NCBI GenBank assembly: GCA_016935665.1
Contig: JAFGQN010000105.1
Coordinates: 18,540 to 82,539, forward strand
Source of the DNA: Deltaproteobacteria bacterium
Lineage (GTDB): Bacteria; Myxococcota_A; Polyangia; JAAYKL01
Reading direction: 5' to 3'
DNA length: 64,000 nt
Part shown: piece after piece, positions 44,166 through 53,032 of the stretch
How positions within the stretch are numbered: position 1 is the stretch's first letter
Layout of the letters: every line of letters starts with the position of its first letter
The notes under the pieces: model-generated
The model's database searches: none
Seen by the model: only the letters and a program-made list of their open reading frames with translations
What the model was told of the DNA's origin: nothing
Position numbers and translations under genes: made by a program

Positions 44166-45056
44166 ATGAGTCACAGACGCGTTAAAACCATTCGAAATGC
44201 CGCGATATATTACACTGTTCGCGTGGTTGTGGCGCTTCTGGGTAGAACACCCGGACGAAGGGTAAGGCAAGTGTCCAGATGGCTGGGCGGTTTGGCGTTT
44301 TTTGTGGCGCACAGGGAGCGACGGATTGCCATCGACCAGCTTTGTCGCCGAACCACTCTTGGGAAACACCCCCATCGCGCAAAAAAAATAACGCGGGGCG
44401 TTTTCAATCATCTGGCACTTTGCATCACCGAACTGTGCCGGTTTATCACGCACCCCAACAACGCACCACCTGTTTTTATTCCGGATGCGTCCAGACGCGC
44501 GCTGGATGATGCATTGTCGCATAAAAGAGGCGTTATTTTTGTCACCGGTCATATCGGGAACTGGGAATTAATGGCCATGTTCCTTGCCCGGCAAGGGTAT
44601 CCCATCCACACCGTCGCCAGAACCAGCTATGACAACCGATTCACGCGCTTTATTGCGGGGCAGCGGGCCCGGTTTGGGGTGAACGCCATTTATCGCGAGC
44701 AGGTGGGAAGTGCGGCGAGATTGCTGCGTGTGTTGAAAAAGGGACACATCCTGGGGATGCTCATCGATCAGGATACCCGCGTCCAGAGTGTGTTTGTGCC
44801 GTTTTTTGGACTTGACGCGTATACGCCAGGCGGTGCAGCGACCTTTGCGCTGCATACAGGCACGCCAGTGGTTGTGGGATCCATCAAACGAACGACGAGC
44901 GGGAGGCATACCATACGCATTCGGAGCATCACGCTGCCGGACGATGAAGTGATGGCGACCGCCCGATTAACCGATGAACTGGAACGCCGAATTCGGGGGC
45001 AAATGAGCCAGTGGGTGTGGTTCCATAAAAGGTGGAAGACCAGAAAGGGGGTCTGA
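44166..45056 (+). CDS. LpxL/HtrB-type lauroyl (lipid A) acyltransferase-like protein
   Basis: 296 residues of the lysophospholipid acyltransferase family that includes LpxL/LpxM. The catalytic HX4E is GHIGNWELM (about 121-129), followed by the RTSYDNRFTRFI substrate region and LIDQDTRVQSVFVPFFG. An N-terminal amphipathic/membrane segment (YYTVRVVVALLG) anchors it to the inner membrane. It probably adds a secondary acyl chain to lipid A, though related enzymes act on other lipids. No clear ribosome-binding site. Its stop overlaps the next gene's ATG by one base. Transcribed opposite to the polyene operon, so it may not belong to it. Confidence 0.88.
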   Translation: MSHRRVKTIRNAAIYYTVRVVVALLGRTPGRRVRQVSRWLGGLAFFVAHRERRIAIDQLCRRTTLGKHPHRAKKITRGVFNHLALCITELCRFITHPNNAPPVFIPDASRRALDDALSHKRGVIFVTGHIGNWELMAMFLARQGYPIHTVARTSYDNRFTRFIAGQRARFGVNAIYREQVGSAARLLRVLKKGHILGMLIDQDTRVQSVFVPFFGLDAYTPGGAATFALHTGTPVVVGSIKRTTSGRHTIRIRSITLPDDEVMATARLTDELERRIRGQMSQWVWFHKRWKTRKGV

Positions 45057-45604
45057 TGTCGGATGCAATAAACGGGCAGATTCGATTGCGTATGGAACAG
45101 GCGATGCGATGCAGCGGGGGGACGTCTGCGGACTTAAGGGAATTGTGCCGTCGGGACGTGAATGCAAAGGCCCTGGGGCAATTGCACGAACAAATCAGTG
45201 CCGAAGCCGCGATGCTGGTACAAATGCAAACCGGACCGTCTCCGTTGATACAGATTTTGTGCGATTTGGAATTGTATCCCCTGTGTGCCATGGCAGCAGA
45301 GGCCCATCACCATGCCACCATCGAATGGGCTCGAGAGAAGGTGACAAACGATCTTGCCAGGCGATGTCCCATGGTCATTTTCAAAAAAGTGCTTCATGTA
45401 TCCCCGGTGGGCGAATTGGATTCCGAAGCGCTGCGACACATTGCCGACAGAGCGCTGCAGATAATTGCCCGCAACAGGATAAAAAAAGTGATTCTGATTC
45501 TGCACGGGTTAACGGTCGACAATGACACCGGTACGAGCTGGATTACCCTGCTTAATGAGGATTTGAATGTATTAAAGATTCAATTGCAGGTGCTGCGCGA
45601 TTGA
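45056..45604 (+). CDS. Protein with C-terminal STAS-like region
   Basis: About 182 residues. The last ~80 (VSPVGELDSEALRHIADRAL, then KKVILILHGLTVDND and LKIQLQVL) fit the pattern of an RsbR-type STAS domain: V-x-G-x-LD, a long helix, VILILxG, then D-T. The N-terminal half is helical and unassigned. ATG 45056 overlaps the preceding TGA (TGATG) with GGGGG just upstream, so it is translationally coupled to the acyltransferase gene. A regulatory role is likely but unproven. The usual phosphorylatable Ser/Thr position is not clear. Confidence 0.65.
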   Translation: MSDAINGQIRLRMEQAMRCSGGTSADLRELCRRDVNAKALGQLHEQISAEAAMLVQMQTGPSPLIQILCDLELYPLCAMAAEAHHHATIEWAREKVTNDLARRCPMVIFKKVLHVSPVGELDSEALRHIADRALQIIARNRIKKVILILHGLTVDNDTGTSWITLLNEDLNVLKIQLQVLRD

Positions 45605-45647
45605 CGAGAATCAACGTCCTGTACAAATAAAGAGATTTTCCCGTACC

Positions 45648-45667
45648 GGCAGGCCACCGTGCCTACC
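45648..45667 (-). terminator. Possible terminator at the end of the polyene operon
   Basis: GGCAGGC (45648-45654) and GCCTACC (45661-45667) form a 7-bp stem with one wobble pair and a 6-base loop. On the minus strand it is followed after about a dozen bases by a TCTCTTTATTT stretch. Weak but correctly placed between converging genes. Confidence 0.35.
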
Positions 45668-45671
45668 CCGT

Positions 45672-46469
45672 TCAAGCGCATGCACACTCGATATCCTGGT
45701 GAGAACGCCGTTTTTCGATTTCTGCTTTAAAATACTGTTCCCACCACGCATTGAGCTGACGTACCTGTTTGGGGATGGGGGCACTGGTGTCAAAATCGCC
45801 AGGAGGAGGGAGCGCCGGCTGGATTTCGATGCGCAGCTTCGGTGATGGGGGAACTTTATACCAGGGCATCCCTTTGGCCAGAGTGACCGGTGAGCATGTG
45901 TAAATAACGGGATGCACATCGACACCGGTGCGCACAGCCACCTGTGCTGCACCGCGCTGAAATTTGATGGGGACATCGGGCATGTATCTGGAGCCCTGAG
46001 GAAATATAATCAGCGGACGGTTTTGAGAAAAGCCATTTTGGCACTGCTCAATGAACGCTTCGCTGGCTACATTGGGGATAAAATCGCAGGCTCTAACCAC
46101 TGAGCCAAAAAAGGGATGATTCCACAATCCCATTTTTACAACACAGTTAAAATCGGGAACATGCGCCCCCAGCACCACAATATCCACGAGCGTGAGATGA
46201 TTGGCAATCAGCAGACAGGGACGATTGGCCGGCAGATTCTCAAGCCCCGTCACCTCTATGGATTTAAACGCCTGCGTGATTTTCATTATCTCAATAAAGG
46301 ACCGCCAGGAAATGCGCACCTGTCGGTGAAATGCCTTGCGCGCCCGCTTTCCCTTGAACAGCCGGATGGACGGAAAAAGCACAACACCCAGCAAAAAGCC
46401 CCAAATCATGAAAATGACAAAACTGAGGCCGGTTCCGGTGGCGGTGATAGCTTTTTGGGCAGTTGGCAT
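45672..46469 (-). CDS. PlsC-like 1-acylglycerol-3-phosphate-type acyltransferase
   Basis: About 265 residues, last gene of the polyene operon. One membrane span near the N-terminus (LSFVIFMIWGFLLGVVLF). Acyltransferase block I is ANHLTLVD (NHX4D) at about 88-95 and block III is FPQGSR (variant of EGTR) at about 155-160. This family acylates lysophosphatidic acid, but in polyene clusters the family member is thought to help fix the polyene acyl chain in a lipid. ATG 46469 chosen; a TTG at 46484 is the frame's upper limit. It follows the DUF3261-like gene by 15 bases. Confidence 0.85.
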   Translation of the reverse strand: MPTAQKAITATGTGLSFVIFMIWGFLLGVVLFPSIRLFKGKRARKAFHRQVRISWRSFIEIMKITQAFKSIEVTGLENLPANRPCLLIANHLTLVDIVVLGAHVPDFNCVVKMGLWNHPFFGSVVRACDFIPNVASEAFIEQCQNGFSQNRPLIIFPQGSRYMPDVPIKFQRGAAQVAVRTGVDVHPVIYTCSPVTLAKGMPWYKVPPSPKLRIEIQPALPPPGDFDTSAPIPKQVRQLNAWWEQYFKAEIEKRRSHQDIECACA

Positions 46470-46484
46470 AGAGCAATTATCCAA

Positions 46485-47102
46485 TCAGTTATCTTTGCTT
46501 GTAATCATTTCTCCTGGAAAATCCACCTGTACGGTCTGAATCTGGAGCGAATAACCGTCTGTTTCGTGGCTGAATTGTATTTCTCCGGTACGGAATCCCC
46601 GAGAACTGTACGTCACATGAACGGTATGGTTTCCATAGCGAACAATACGCTGTTTTGGCGTATCGTCCACCTGTGCTCCCTGAATTTGTCGTTTTAAAAA
46701 ATCAGCTTTGGCAAATGTGAGTAAAAAATCCCGTGCCAGATACTGAGGGGGGAAGGGCAGATCAAACAACATTTGGCCCTCGTATGCGAAATTGCTCTTT
46801 GAGACAGTCATCAGAAACTGGCGTGCGCCCAGGGGGGAGAGACCGGCCATGGTCATGGAATCGGGCTTCAATTCAACCATGGCCGTGAATTCCAGTGTGG
46901 TATTGCCTTTTTGAAACACCACCTGCTGGACCAGCGATGGATAGGTGTCAAATGCCCCAAAGAGGTATCGTACAGAGATGTCGTCGTGGAACCTGAGTTT
47001 CGTGGCGTTTTTATTTACCGTGGTGGCTGCGCATCCTGTCCACCATATCGTCATGGACAGTAAAATGGCTAAAGATGGATTATTATAGGAATTTATGTTC
47101 AT
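46485..47102 (-). CDS. DUF3261-like lipoprotein of the polyene cluster
   Basis: About 205 residues. Lipoprotein signal ending in lipobox TIWWTGC (Cys24). The mature protein is beta-rich (HDDISVRYLFG; TTLEFTAMVELKPDSMTMAG; SPLGARQFLMTVSKSNF), like the DUF3261 outer-membrane lipoproteins that occur in aryl polyene clusters; the family call is by resemblance. Its ATG is 20 bases inside the end of the exporter gene. It probably works with the MMPL exporter and the LolA-like protein in moving the finished lipid to the outer membrane. Confidence 0.75.
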   Translation of the reverse strand: MNINSYNNPSLAILLSMTIWWTGCAATTVNKNATKLRFHDDISVRYLFGAFDTYPSLVQQVVFQKGNTTLEFTAMVELKPDSMTMAGLSPLGARQFLMTVSKSNFAYEGQMLFDLPFPPQYLARDFLLTFAKADFLKRQIQGAQVDDTPKQRIVRYGNHTVHVTYSSRGFRTGEIQFSHETDGYSLQIQTVQVDFPGEMITSKDN

Positions 47103-49449
47103 CTTCTGTTCCGATCCGGCTGAGGGGCGACAACAGCATCGCCAGGCAGATGCCGGCCAGCACTGTGCCTCCAAATGTTTTGAGCGCTGGATTCTGACTC
47201 AGCGCCAGCAGGCCAAAAGAGAGCGCCGTGGTAATTCCCGACAGCACAATGGCAAATGCAGTGGGAGCCATGTGGGACGATTCAGCGAAAAAGAGCGTGT
47301 AATCGATGCCGATGGCCAGCACGATGAGCAGCGCAACAAATGTAAAGATGTTGGTGGGCAGCTGCAGCAACGACATACCGCCCAATAGAATAATTGCGGT
47401 AATCAACGGCGGCAGAATAATCAGCAAACCTCTTTTGGGCCCGTAGCGCACTATTAGAAATAGGAGTATCAGACCATAGGCCGCTACCACCAATAGCGTT
47501 GAAAACTGTCGGTAGGATTTGAGCAGTGCAGTGACCGTTTGCACTTTGTCCACATAGCTGACATTGGGGATGTCGCGTATGGCCTGTTGCAGATGGTTCG
47601 CCTGATGAATGTCCTTTAGCAATACGACGGAAACAAACGCGTTTGCCACGTTGCCGATTCGCAGTTGACTGAACAGACGCGCTGCTTTCACATTTTTGAT
47701 GGCTTCAAACTGGAGCGGCCTTGCTGCGCCTATACTTTGGCGGATGCGCATCACATCGGCCCTGTCCCAGCCCATATGTTCAAAAATCCGGCTTGCGGCA
47801 TTGCTTTGTACAAACGATTTCATAAAAGCAAGATTTTGACGTTGTACGCGCAGGGAGGGGACCAATTGGGCTGCCGCAAAAAAGTTACCAATGGCTTTTT
47901 GGTCGCGAAGTGATGCCAATCTGGCCAAAACGCTTTCCTCTTTTTGCGCCAGCATTTCTTCGGTGGGGGCATACAGCACCAGAAAGCGGCTTTTATCGAA
48001 TGTGCCGATCATTTGGGAAATGGCGGCTTCATCTTTCTCCAGCGTGGGGAACTTGCCCCTGAGCAGGCGAATGTCATCGGTGGCCTGCAAAAAGGGAATG
48101 GCGATGGCAAACGGCACGCAAATAACCGCTACGGCAAAAAGATGCCGTTTATTGACCCATGAAACGTAACGGGCCGTCCAGCTCCAGACCAGCGGTAAAC
48201 GCCGGCGGGGGCTGTGCAGAGGTAAAAATGGAAACCAGCACACCACCGTGCCGTATGCCGCCAAAAGGCCGATGCCCGCAAACACTGCCATTTGCTGCAG
48301 TCCGAAAAAGGGCGCAATCAGTAATGCGATGTAACCAATGACACTCGTTGTCATTCCCAGCGTGATGCCCGGTAATACTTCCTTAAGAACCTCTGCTCCG
48401 GAGGCGTCCTTTGCCAAATGGTGCGCGAAATAGTGAAAACTGTAGTCGATACATACCCCCACAAGGGATGCGCCAAATACGAGGGTAATCAGATGAACGT
48501 GTCCAAAAATGGTGACTGTGGCCGAGGCGGCGATAAGGATACCCACGAGGATGGGAATCAGCCCGAAAATCAGTTCTCTCACCCTTGAAAATGCAAGTAT
48601 CAACAGCAGTACCACGCCGAGCAGCGAGCCTGTGCCGATAATGGAAACCTCTTTTTGCGCCCCTTCGGACGCGGCAGCGGCGTATCTGGGCATTCCAGTC
48701 CACAACACCCTGGTTTTTTGGAAACGGTCTTTTAGTGCAGCAATTTCGGTGTCAATGGCATCGCTGATTTGTGAAGAACCATTTTGCGTGAAAATGCCGC
48801 TCTGTCCCGTCGCGGTAAGCAGTACCCATGATTGGGCGGAATCGTTGAAAACGAGATGTTCGCTTTCAAGGGAAAATTGACCGGAGAGTCTGGGCATCGA
48901 CAGGGTGAAATCTTCAAACAGAAAAAAGGGGTCCTGTTCGATTAGCGATGAGGGAACACCGGAAAAAGGAGCATACAGCCGTTGGATGGCGTTGTCGGCC
49001 AGGGCCTTTGAATCACCGGCCTTTGCCATGGTGCGGTGGTCTTTGGAAAGGACGCTCCAGCGTGCCTTGAAGAACGTTTCGAAAAAGTCCCGACGTGTCC
49101 TGTCGCTGATGCGACATGTGACTTTGTCGAATATGTTGGTTTGTCTGCCAAGTGTTTCGGCCAGTGCGTCGGCTGCCAGGATGGCGTCTTTTTTTTGTGA
49201 TGCAGACACAACGATCACCACCTGCGATTCCAGCGCATGTGCCAGAGAATCGATGGCCGCTTTGGTATACGGCGTTTCCTCGGTGTGAGGAATGAGGTCC
49301 AGAACACTGGTTTGAATGGCTGGCGAAAGGATAAATCGCACCATGATAACCATTGCACATGATACAACAATGGCCCATACGGCCGCTCCTGTTGTCTGGA
49401 ACTTACTGGATGCAGGTATCAAGGGTGATGTGTTGTGTCGGTGTTTCAT
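47083..49449 (-). CDS. MMPL/RND-family exporter
   Basis: About 788 residues with two sets of hydrophobic spans and two large periplasmic loops, the MMPL/RND plan. Typical parts: VVSCAMVIMVRFILSP at the start, LFGASLVGVCIDYSFHYFAHH and VLAIGIDYTLFFAE (the GxxxDY/D-Y pair in the proton-relay spans), and PLITAIILLGGMSLL. Transporters of this type, COG4258-like, recur in aryl polyene and flexirubin clusters and likely export the lipid-linked pigment using proton motive force. The start is uncertain: ATG 49449 lacks a good site and overlaps the LolA-like gene by 47 bases; the frame extends to 49524. Confidence 0.9.
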   Translation of the reverse strand: MKHRHNTSPLIPASSKFQTTGAAVWAIVVSCAMVIMVRFILSPAIQTSVLDLIPHTEETPYTKAAIDSLAHALESQVVIVVSASQKKDAILAADALAETLGRQTNIFDKVTCRISDRTRRDFFETFFKARWSVLSKDHRTMAKAGDSKALADNAIQRLYAPFSGVPSSLIEQDPFFLFEDFTLSMPRLSGQFSLESEHLVFNDSAQSWVLLTATGQSGIFTQNGSSQISDAIDTEIAALKDRFQKTRVLWTGMPRYAAAASEGAQKEVSIIGTGSLLGVVLLLILAFSRVRELIFGLIPILVGILIAASATVTIFGHVHLITLVFGASLVGVCIDYSFHYFAHHLAKDASGAEVLKEVLPGITLGMTTSVIGYIALLIAPFFGLQQMAVFAGIGLLAAYGTVVCWFPFLPLHSPRRRLPLVWSWTARYVSWVNKRHLFAVAVICVPFAIAIPFLQATDDIRLLRGKFPTLEKDEAAISQMIGTFDKSRFLVLYAPTEEMLAQKEESVLARLASLRDQKAIGNFFAAAQLVPSLRVQRQNLAFMKSFVQSNAASRIFEHMGWDRADVMRIRQSIGAARPLQFEAIKNVKAARLFSQLRIGNVANAFVSVVLLKDIHQANHLQQAIRDIPNVSYVDKVQTVTALLKSYRQFSTLLVVAAYGLILLFLIVRYGPKRGLLIILPPLITAIILLGGMSLLQLPTNIFTFVALLIVLAIGIDYTLFFAESSHMAPTAFAIVLSGITTALSFGLLALSQNPALKTFGGTVLAGICLAMLLSPLSRIGTEDEHKFL

Positions 49450-50050
49450 CGGAAATGAGGATGTTGGTGGTATCCCCGTTCGCCTCCCGGATAGCGATTC
49501 TATGGATATTGGCACTGCCTTCAATCACTATATTGGAAATAATTTTGGCCAGAATCCGATCTTTGGGGCGCAATCCGATTTGGAACTGCGACTCGTTTTG
49601 CCAATAAAAAATCGAGAAGCGATTTTGGAGAACCTTTTTGTCGGCCGTAAAAAGGGCTATCAGGATGCGCGCGGTGTGTCGTATCTCAAAATGATCGTCG
49701 GCACTTTTTACAATGGCCTTTCTGTTGCCGGTCTGCTGCCATATGCCATCTGAAGTGATTTTTACCGCGGATGAAAACGGACTTTGGGTGGCCATGCAGA
49801 TGCCCTTTGGATTCAGAACGATGGTGCCTTTCGAAATGAGCGGTCGCTTGAGTGCTGCAATTTGTTTTTGCTGAGTAAATTGCCTGGTTTGTTCTTTTTT
49901 CAGCTGCAGCTGATTCACTTTGGTCATGAATTGCGTTTCATTTTGGGCCGACAGTGGATTTGAAAAAACGGATTCCGTGGTATCTGCGGCGTATCCCCAA
50001 ATGGCCACGCTGGAGATGGTGACAAAAATCAAAGTGAGAACAACACGCAT
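49403..50050 (-). CDS. LolA-like periplasmic carrier
   Basis: 215 residues. Signal peptide MRVVLTLIFVTISSVAIWGYA. The mature part follows the LolA plan: an N-terminal helix rich in Gln/Lys (MTKVNQLQLKKEQTRQFTQQ), KGTIVLNPKGI, SDGIWQQTGN, IVIEGSANIHRIAIREANGD. Classic LolA ferries lipoproteins to the outer membrane; in polyene clusters such outer-membrane-carrier homologues are thought to handle the pigment lipid. It begins one base after the stop of the upstream COG4648-like gene and overlaps the exporter gene. Confidence 0.85.
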   Translation of the reverse strand: MRVVLTLIFVTISSVAIWGYAADTTESVFSNPLSAQNETQFMTKVNQLQLKKEQTRQFTQQKQIAALKRPLISKGTIVLNPKGICMATQSPFSSAVKITSDGIWQQTGNRKAIVKSADDHFEIRHTARILIALFTADKKVLQNRFSIFYWQNESQFQIGLRPKDRILAKIISNIVIEGSANIHRIAIREANGDTTNILISDETPTQHITLDTCIQ

Positions 50051-50051
50051 A

Positions 50052-50621
50052 TCAGTTCGCTTTCTTTTTTTTTATTGTTTGGCGAATCAGGAATTCAGTT
50101 CCAAGCAGAACTCCAATCAAAATGTAGCTGATTAGACCGTTGTATAAAGTCCAGTATTCTTTTGATGTGCAAAAAGCCGTGTAAGTCGCGATGGTGCCGT
50201 TGACGATGAAAAACAGGCACCACACCACAGTGACTTTGCGGCAGTATTGGTGAATCCGGTCGGTCATCACCGGTTCACTGATTGCGGCGAACCTTGCTAT
50301 CATGGAGGGACCTTTGAGCAGTGTCCAACCGAAGGTGCAAAAAAGAGTTGCATTTACCACCGTCGGCATCAGCAACAGCACCTGTGCGCTATTGAATATA
50401 AGTGAAAAAAGTGCTGGAATTGTCGCTGCCACGCTGAGCGGCAAAAGCGCCTTGAGTTTTTTTAATGACATTTTTCGTGTGGCGAACAGTCTGGCCCCCA
50501 GCATCGTCAGGATGAAAGCGCTCACAATCGATGGTGAGAATTGGGTCAGTCCCAGATAAATCAAAAACGGGTAAGCAACGAAAAGCGAAGCAAGCACGAT
50601 GTGAAGGATGCGGTTTGCCAA
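50052..50621 (-). CDS. COG4648-like small multi-span membrane protein
   Basis: 189 residues with about five or six hydrophobic spans (IVLASLFVAYPFLIYLGL; AFILTMLGARLF; LLPLSVAATIPALFSLI; TVVWCLFFIVNGTIATYTAF; LISYILIGVLLGTEFLI) and a basic C-terminus (RQTIKKKKAN). It resembles the COG4648 membrane proteins regularly found in aryl polyene clusters; the biochemical role is unknown. The start is TTG at 50621, 7 bases after the KS stop, with GGAGGAG upstream. Tightly placed between ketosynthase and LolA-like genes. Confidence 0.8.
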   Translation of the reverse strand: MANRILHIVLASLFVAYPFLIYLGLTQFSPSIVSAFILTMLGARLFATRKMSLKKLKALLPLSVAATIPALFSLIFNSAQVLLLMPTVVNATLFCTFGWTLLKGPSMIARFAAISEPVMTDRIHQYCRKVTVVWCLFFIVNGTIATYTAFCTSKEYWTLYNGLISYILIGVLLGTEFLIRQTIKKKKAN

Positions 50622-50628
50622 AAGGGAT

Positions 50629-51858
50629 TTACTCCTCCCATTTTTTGAAAATCATTGATGTATTTACTCCACCAAAGGCAAAGTTGTTGGACATGACATA
50701 TCGCTGGTCGAGCTTGCGGGTCTCTGTTATATAATCCAGCTCACCGCATTCGGGATCCACATTGTCCAGGTTGATGGTGGGGGCTACCCAGCCTTCGTTC
50801 ATCTGATGGACGGTTATCCATGCTTCGATGGCGCCGCACGCCCCCAGTGTATGACCAAAGTAGCTTTTTAAGGACGCAATGGGGATTTTACGGCCAAAGC
50901 ACTCTGCAGTGGCCTGTGTTTCCGTCACATCGCCAATTTCCGTAGATGTGCCGTGGGCGCACACATAGTCAATTTTGTCCGCAGACAGTCCGGCATCCTG
51001 CAGAGACAATTCCATGACGCGCCGCATTCCCTCTCTGGCCGGGTTCACCATGTGGGCGCCGTCGCTGTTGCTGCCAAATCCCACCAGTTCCGCATGGATT
51101 GTCGCGCCGCGTTTTTGGGCGCTTTGAAGGGACTCCAAAATAAAGGTGGACGCCCCTTCGCCACATACCAGTCCGTCCCGGTCTCTGTCAAAAGGTCGTG
51201 GGGTTTTGTGAGGTTCACTGTTGCGGGAACTGGTGGCGTACATCACATCGAATACGGCTGTTCCAAGAGGATCCAGCTCCTCGGCGCCACCACAAATCAT
51301 AATGTCCTGAATGCCGTATTTAATCAATTCGTACCCGAAACCAATCCCCTGACTTCCGGAGGTGCAGGCGGAGCAGGCGGGAATGAGACGCCCTTTGGTT
51401 TTGAAATACTGGCTGATGTTGGCCGCGCAGGTATGGCTCATAAACTGGATGAACTGGGAGCCTTTGACGCCCTCCACTGTTTTGTTCACTCCAATCTGTT
51501 TCATAAATTCAATGGATGCGTGGGCGGATCCATATGTTGAACCGTAGGAAACCCCCACCGTGCCATCGGTGAGCTGCGGCGCTTCCAGCAACCTGGCGTC
51601 CATGAGCGCCAATTCCGCTGACCGAATGGCCAGAATCGCCACTCTCCCCATGGTTCGCAACTGTTTTCTCCCGTAGTGTGCGGGGGTTTCAAAATCGGCA
51701 ATGGGCGCTCCCAGAAAGCTGGTGAGTCCCTTGATTTCTTTCCAGTCCGACATAAACCGGACGCCGGATTCTCTGGCCAGTATTTTTAGTTTGACCGACT
51801 CCCAGTCCTGCCCAAGGGAGGTAATACCACTCATTCCGGTGACCACGACGCGGTTCAT
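50629..51858 (-). CDS. Beta-ketoacyl-ACP synthase (FabF-like, polyene pathway)
   Basis: 409 residues, complete KAS II-type condensing enzyme: active-site Cys in IPACSACTSGSQ, first His in VCAHGTSTEIGD and second His in SYFGHTLGACGAIE. It elongates the chain with malonyl-ACP. By position (after the reductase, before COG4648) it corresponds to the ApeR-type KS in known aryl polyene operons; this naming is inference. ATG overlaps the FabG stop by 4 bases (ATGA) with GGAGGA upstream. N-terminal MNRVVVTGMSGITSLG is standard. Confidence 0.93.
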   Translation of the reverse strand: MNRVVVTGMSGITSLGQDWESVKLKILARESGVRFMSDWKEIKGLTSFLGAPIADFETPAHYGRKQLRTMGRVAILAIRSAELALMDARLLEAPQLTDGTVGVSYGSTYGSAHASIEFMKQIGVNKTVEGVKGSQFIQFMSHTCAANISQYFKTKGRLIPACSACTSGSQGIGFGYELIKYGIQDIMICGGAEELDPLGTAVFDVMYATSSRNSEPHKTPRPFDRDRDGLVCGEGASTFILESLQSAQKRGATIHAELVGFGSNSDGAHMVNPAREGMRRVMELSLQDAGLSADKIDYVCAHGTSTEIGDVTETQATAECFGRKIPIASLKSYFGHTLGACGAIEAWITVHQMNEGWVAPTINLDNVDPECGELDYITETRKLDQRYVMSNNFAFGGVNTSMIFKKWEE

Positions 51859-52577
51859 ATCATTCCTCCGTTTACAGAAATCACTTGTCCGGTAATGTAG
51901 CTTGCTTTTTCCGACATTAAAAAGGCGACCAGTGCCGCCACTTCATCGGGAGTCCCATAACGGCGCATGGGAATCATCTTAATTACTTCCGATTGAACAA
52001 TATCCTTTATCATATCTGTTTCGATAATCCCAGGGGCCACCACGTTCACGGTTATTTTTCGTTTGGCGACCTCCATGGCCAGAGATTTGGCGGCTCCGAT
52101 GATGCCCGCTTTGGTGGCGGCGTAATTCACCTGACCGCGATTCCCCGTAATCCCCGATATGGACGACATGGCGATAATCCGGCCGCCTGTACGCGCTTTG
52201 GCCATGGGCATGACCAGCGGCTTTAACACATTGTAAAAACCACCGAGATTGGTGTTGATGACGCTGTCCCACATTTCGTCTTCCAAAATGGGGAAGGGTG
52301 CATCTTTGGCGATGGATGCGTTGCAGACCACTCCCCACAAATCCCCCAATTGGGCCAAATCGTCTTCCAATGCCTGCATCGTCTGCGCGCGGTTGGCCAC
52401 GTCAAAGGGAAGAAGGTATCCATCCCCACCGTTTTGGCGGATTGTTTCCAGCACTTCGCAGGCTGCGGTTTCATTTTGCAGGTAGTTAATCCCGACCTTG
52501 AAACCATCGGCGGCCAACTGAATGGCCACGGCTTTTCCGATTCCTCTGCTTGCCCCCGTAACAATGGCGCGTTTCAT
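51855..52577 (-). CDS. 3-oxoacyl-ACP reductase (FabG-like)
   Basis: 240-residue short-chain dehydrogenase. NADPH loop GASRGIGKAVA (8-18), NAS motif region VCNASIAKDA, catalytic Ser in MSSISGITGN and YAATK as the Y-x3-K pair, ending with a normal C-terminal MSEKASYITGQVISVNGG. It reduces the beta-keto group in each extension round of the polyene, as ApeQ does in characterised systems. Overlaps its neighbours by 4 bases on both sides (ATGA), so it is translated with the dehydratase and ketosynthase. Confidence 0.94.
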   Translation of the reverse strand: MKRAIVTGASRGIGKAVAIQLAADGFKVGINYLQNETAACEVLETIRQNGGDGYLLPFDVANRAQTMQALEDDLAQLGDLWGVVCNASIAKDAPFPILEDEMWDSVINTNLGGFYNVLKPLVMPMAKARTGGRIIAMSSISGITGNRGQVNYAATKAGIIGAAKSLAMEVAKRKITVNVVAPGIIETDMIKDIVQSEVIKMIPMRRYGTPDEVAALVAFLMSEKASYITGQVISVNGGMI

Positions 52578-53032
52578 ACTTCCTCTTTCAAATCTGAACT
52601 ATCCCTGGTTGGCGAATATACATTAATCGTCGCGCTTGCCAACTCTGCTTCTGTCGCTTTGTCTTTCACAGCGCAGCGGAACTGTACCAGATTTACACCA
52701 TCCCACGCCAAATTTGCTTCAATTTTAAGAACCTGCCCCTCTGCAAAGTAATCACAATTGAGAGTCAGTTGGCGGGTGCCCACCAGATAGCCAATTCTGG
52801 GGGGACGCTGATGCTGGTATCGAAACCACCCATCATAGACGCCAATGGCCTGGGCCATGAATTCCACTGCAACGTACGCCGGGACGCCGTTGGGGGTGAA
52901 AAATACATGATCGGAGCGGATTTCAACTTCGCATATCACGCCATTGTCGGTATGGGCCACGGCTTTATCCAACATGAGAATAGGGGGTCTATGGGCCAGC
53001 AGTCTGGCTATGGGGACATCGCTTATCTTCAT
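52574..53032 (-). CDS. Hotdog-fold 3-hydroxyacyl-ACP dehydratase (first)
   Basis: 152 residues, single hotdog fold. Motif LLAHRPPILMLDKA (about 11-24) corresponds to the FabZ/FabA HR-P region and VPAYVAVEFMAQAIG (about 49-63) to the helix with the catalytic acid, here a Glu. It removes water from the 3-hydroxyacyl-ACP to make each conjugated double bond. Comparable dehydratases in characterised aryl polyene pathways act as a heterocomplex with a second hotdog protein, and such a second gene exists at 58111-58455. Overlaps neighbours by 4 bases each way. Confidence 0.88.
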   Translation of the reverse strand: MKISDVPIARLLAHRPPILMLDKAVAHTDNGVICEVEIRSDHVFFTPNGVPAYVAVEFMAQAIGVYDGWFRYQHQRPPRIGYLVGTRQLTLNCDYFAEGQVLKIEANLAWDGVNLVQFRCAVKDKATEAELASATINVYSPTRDSSDLKEEV

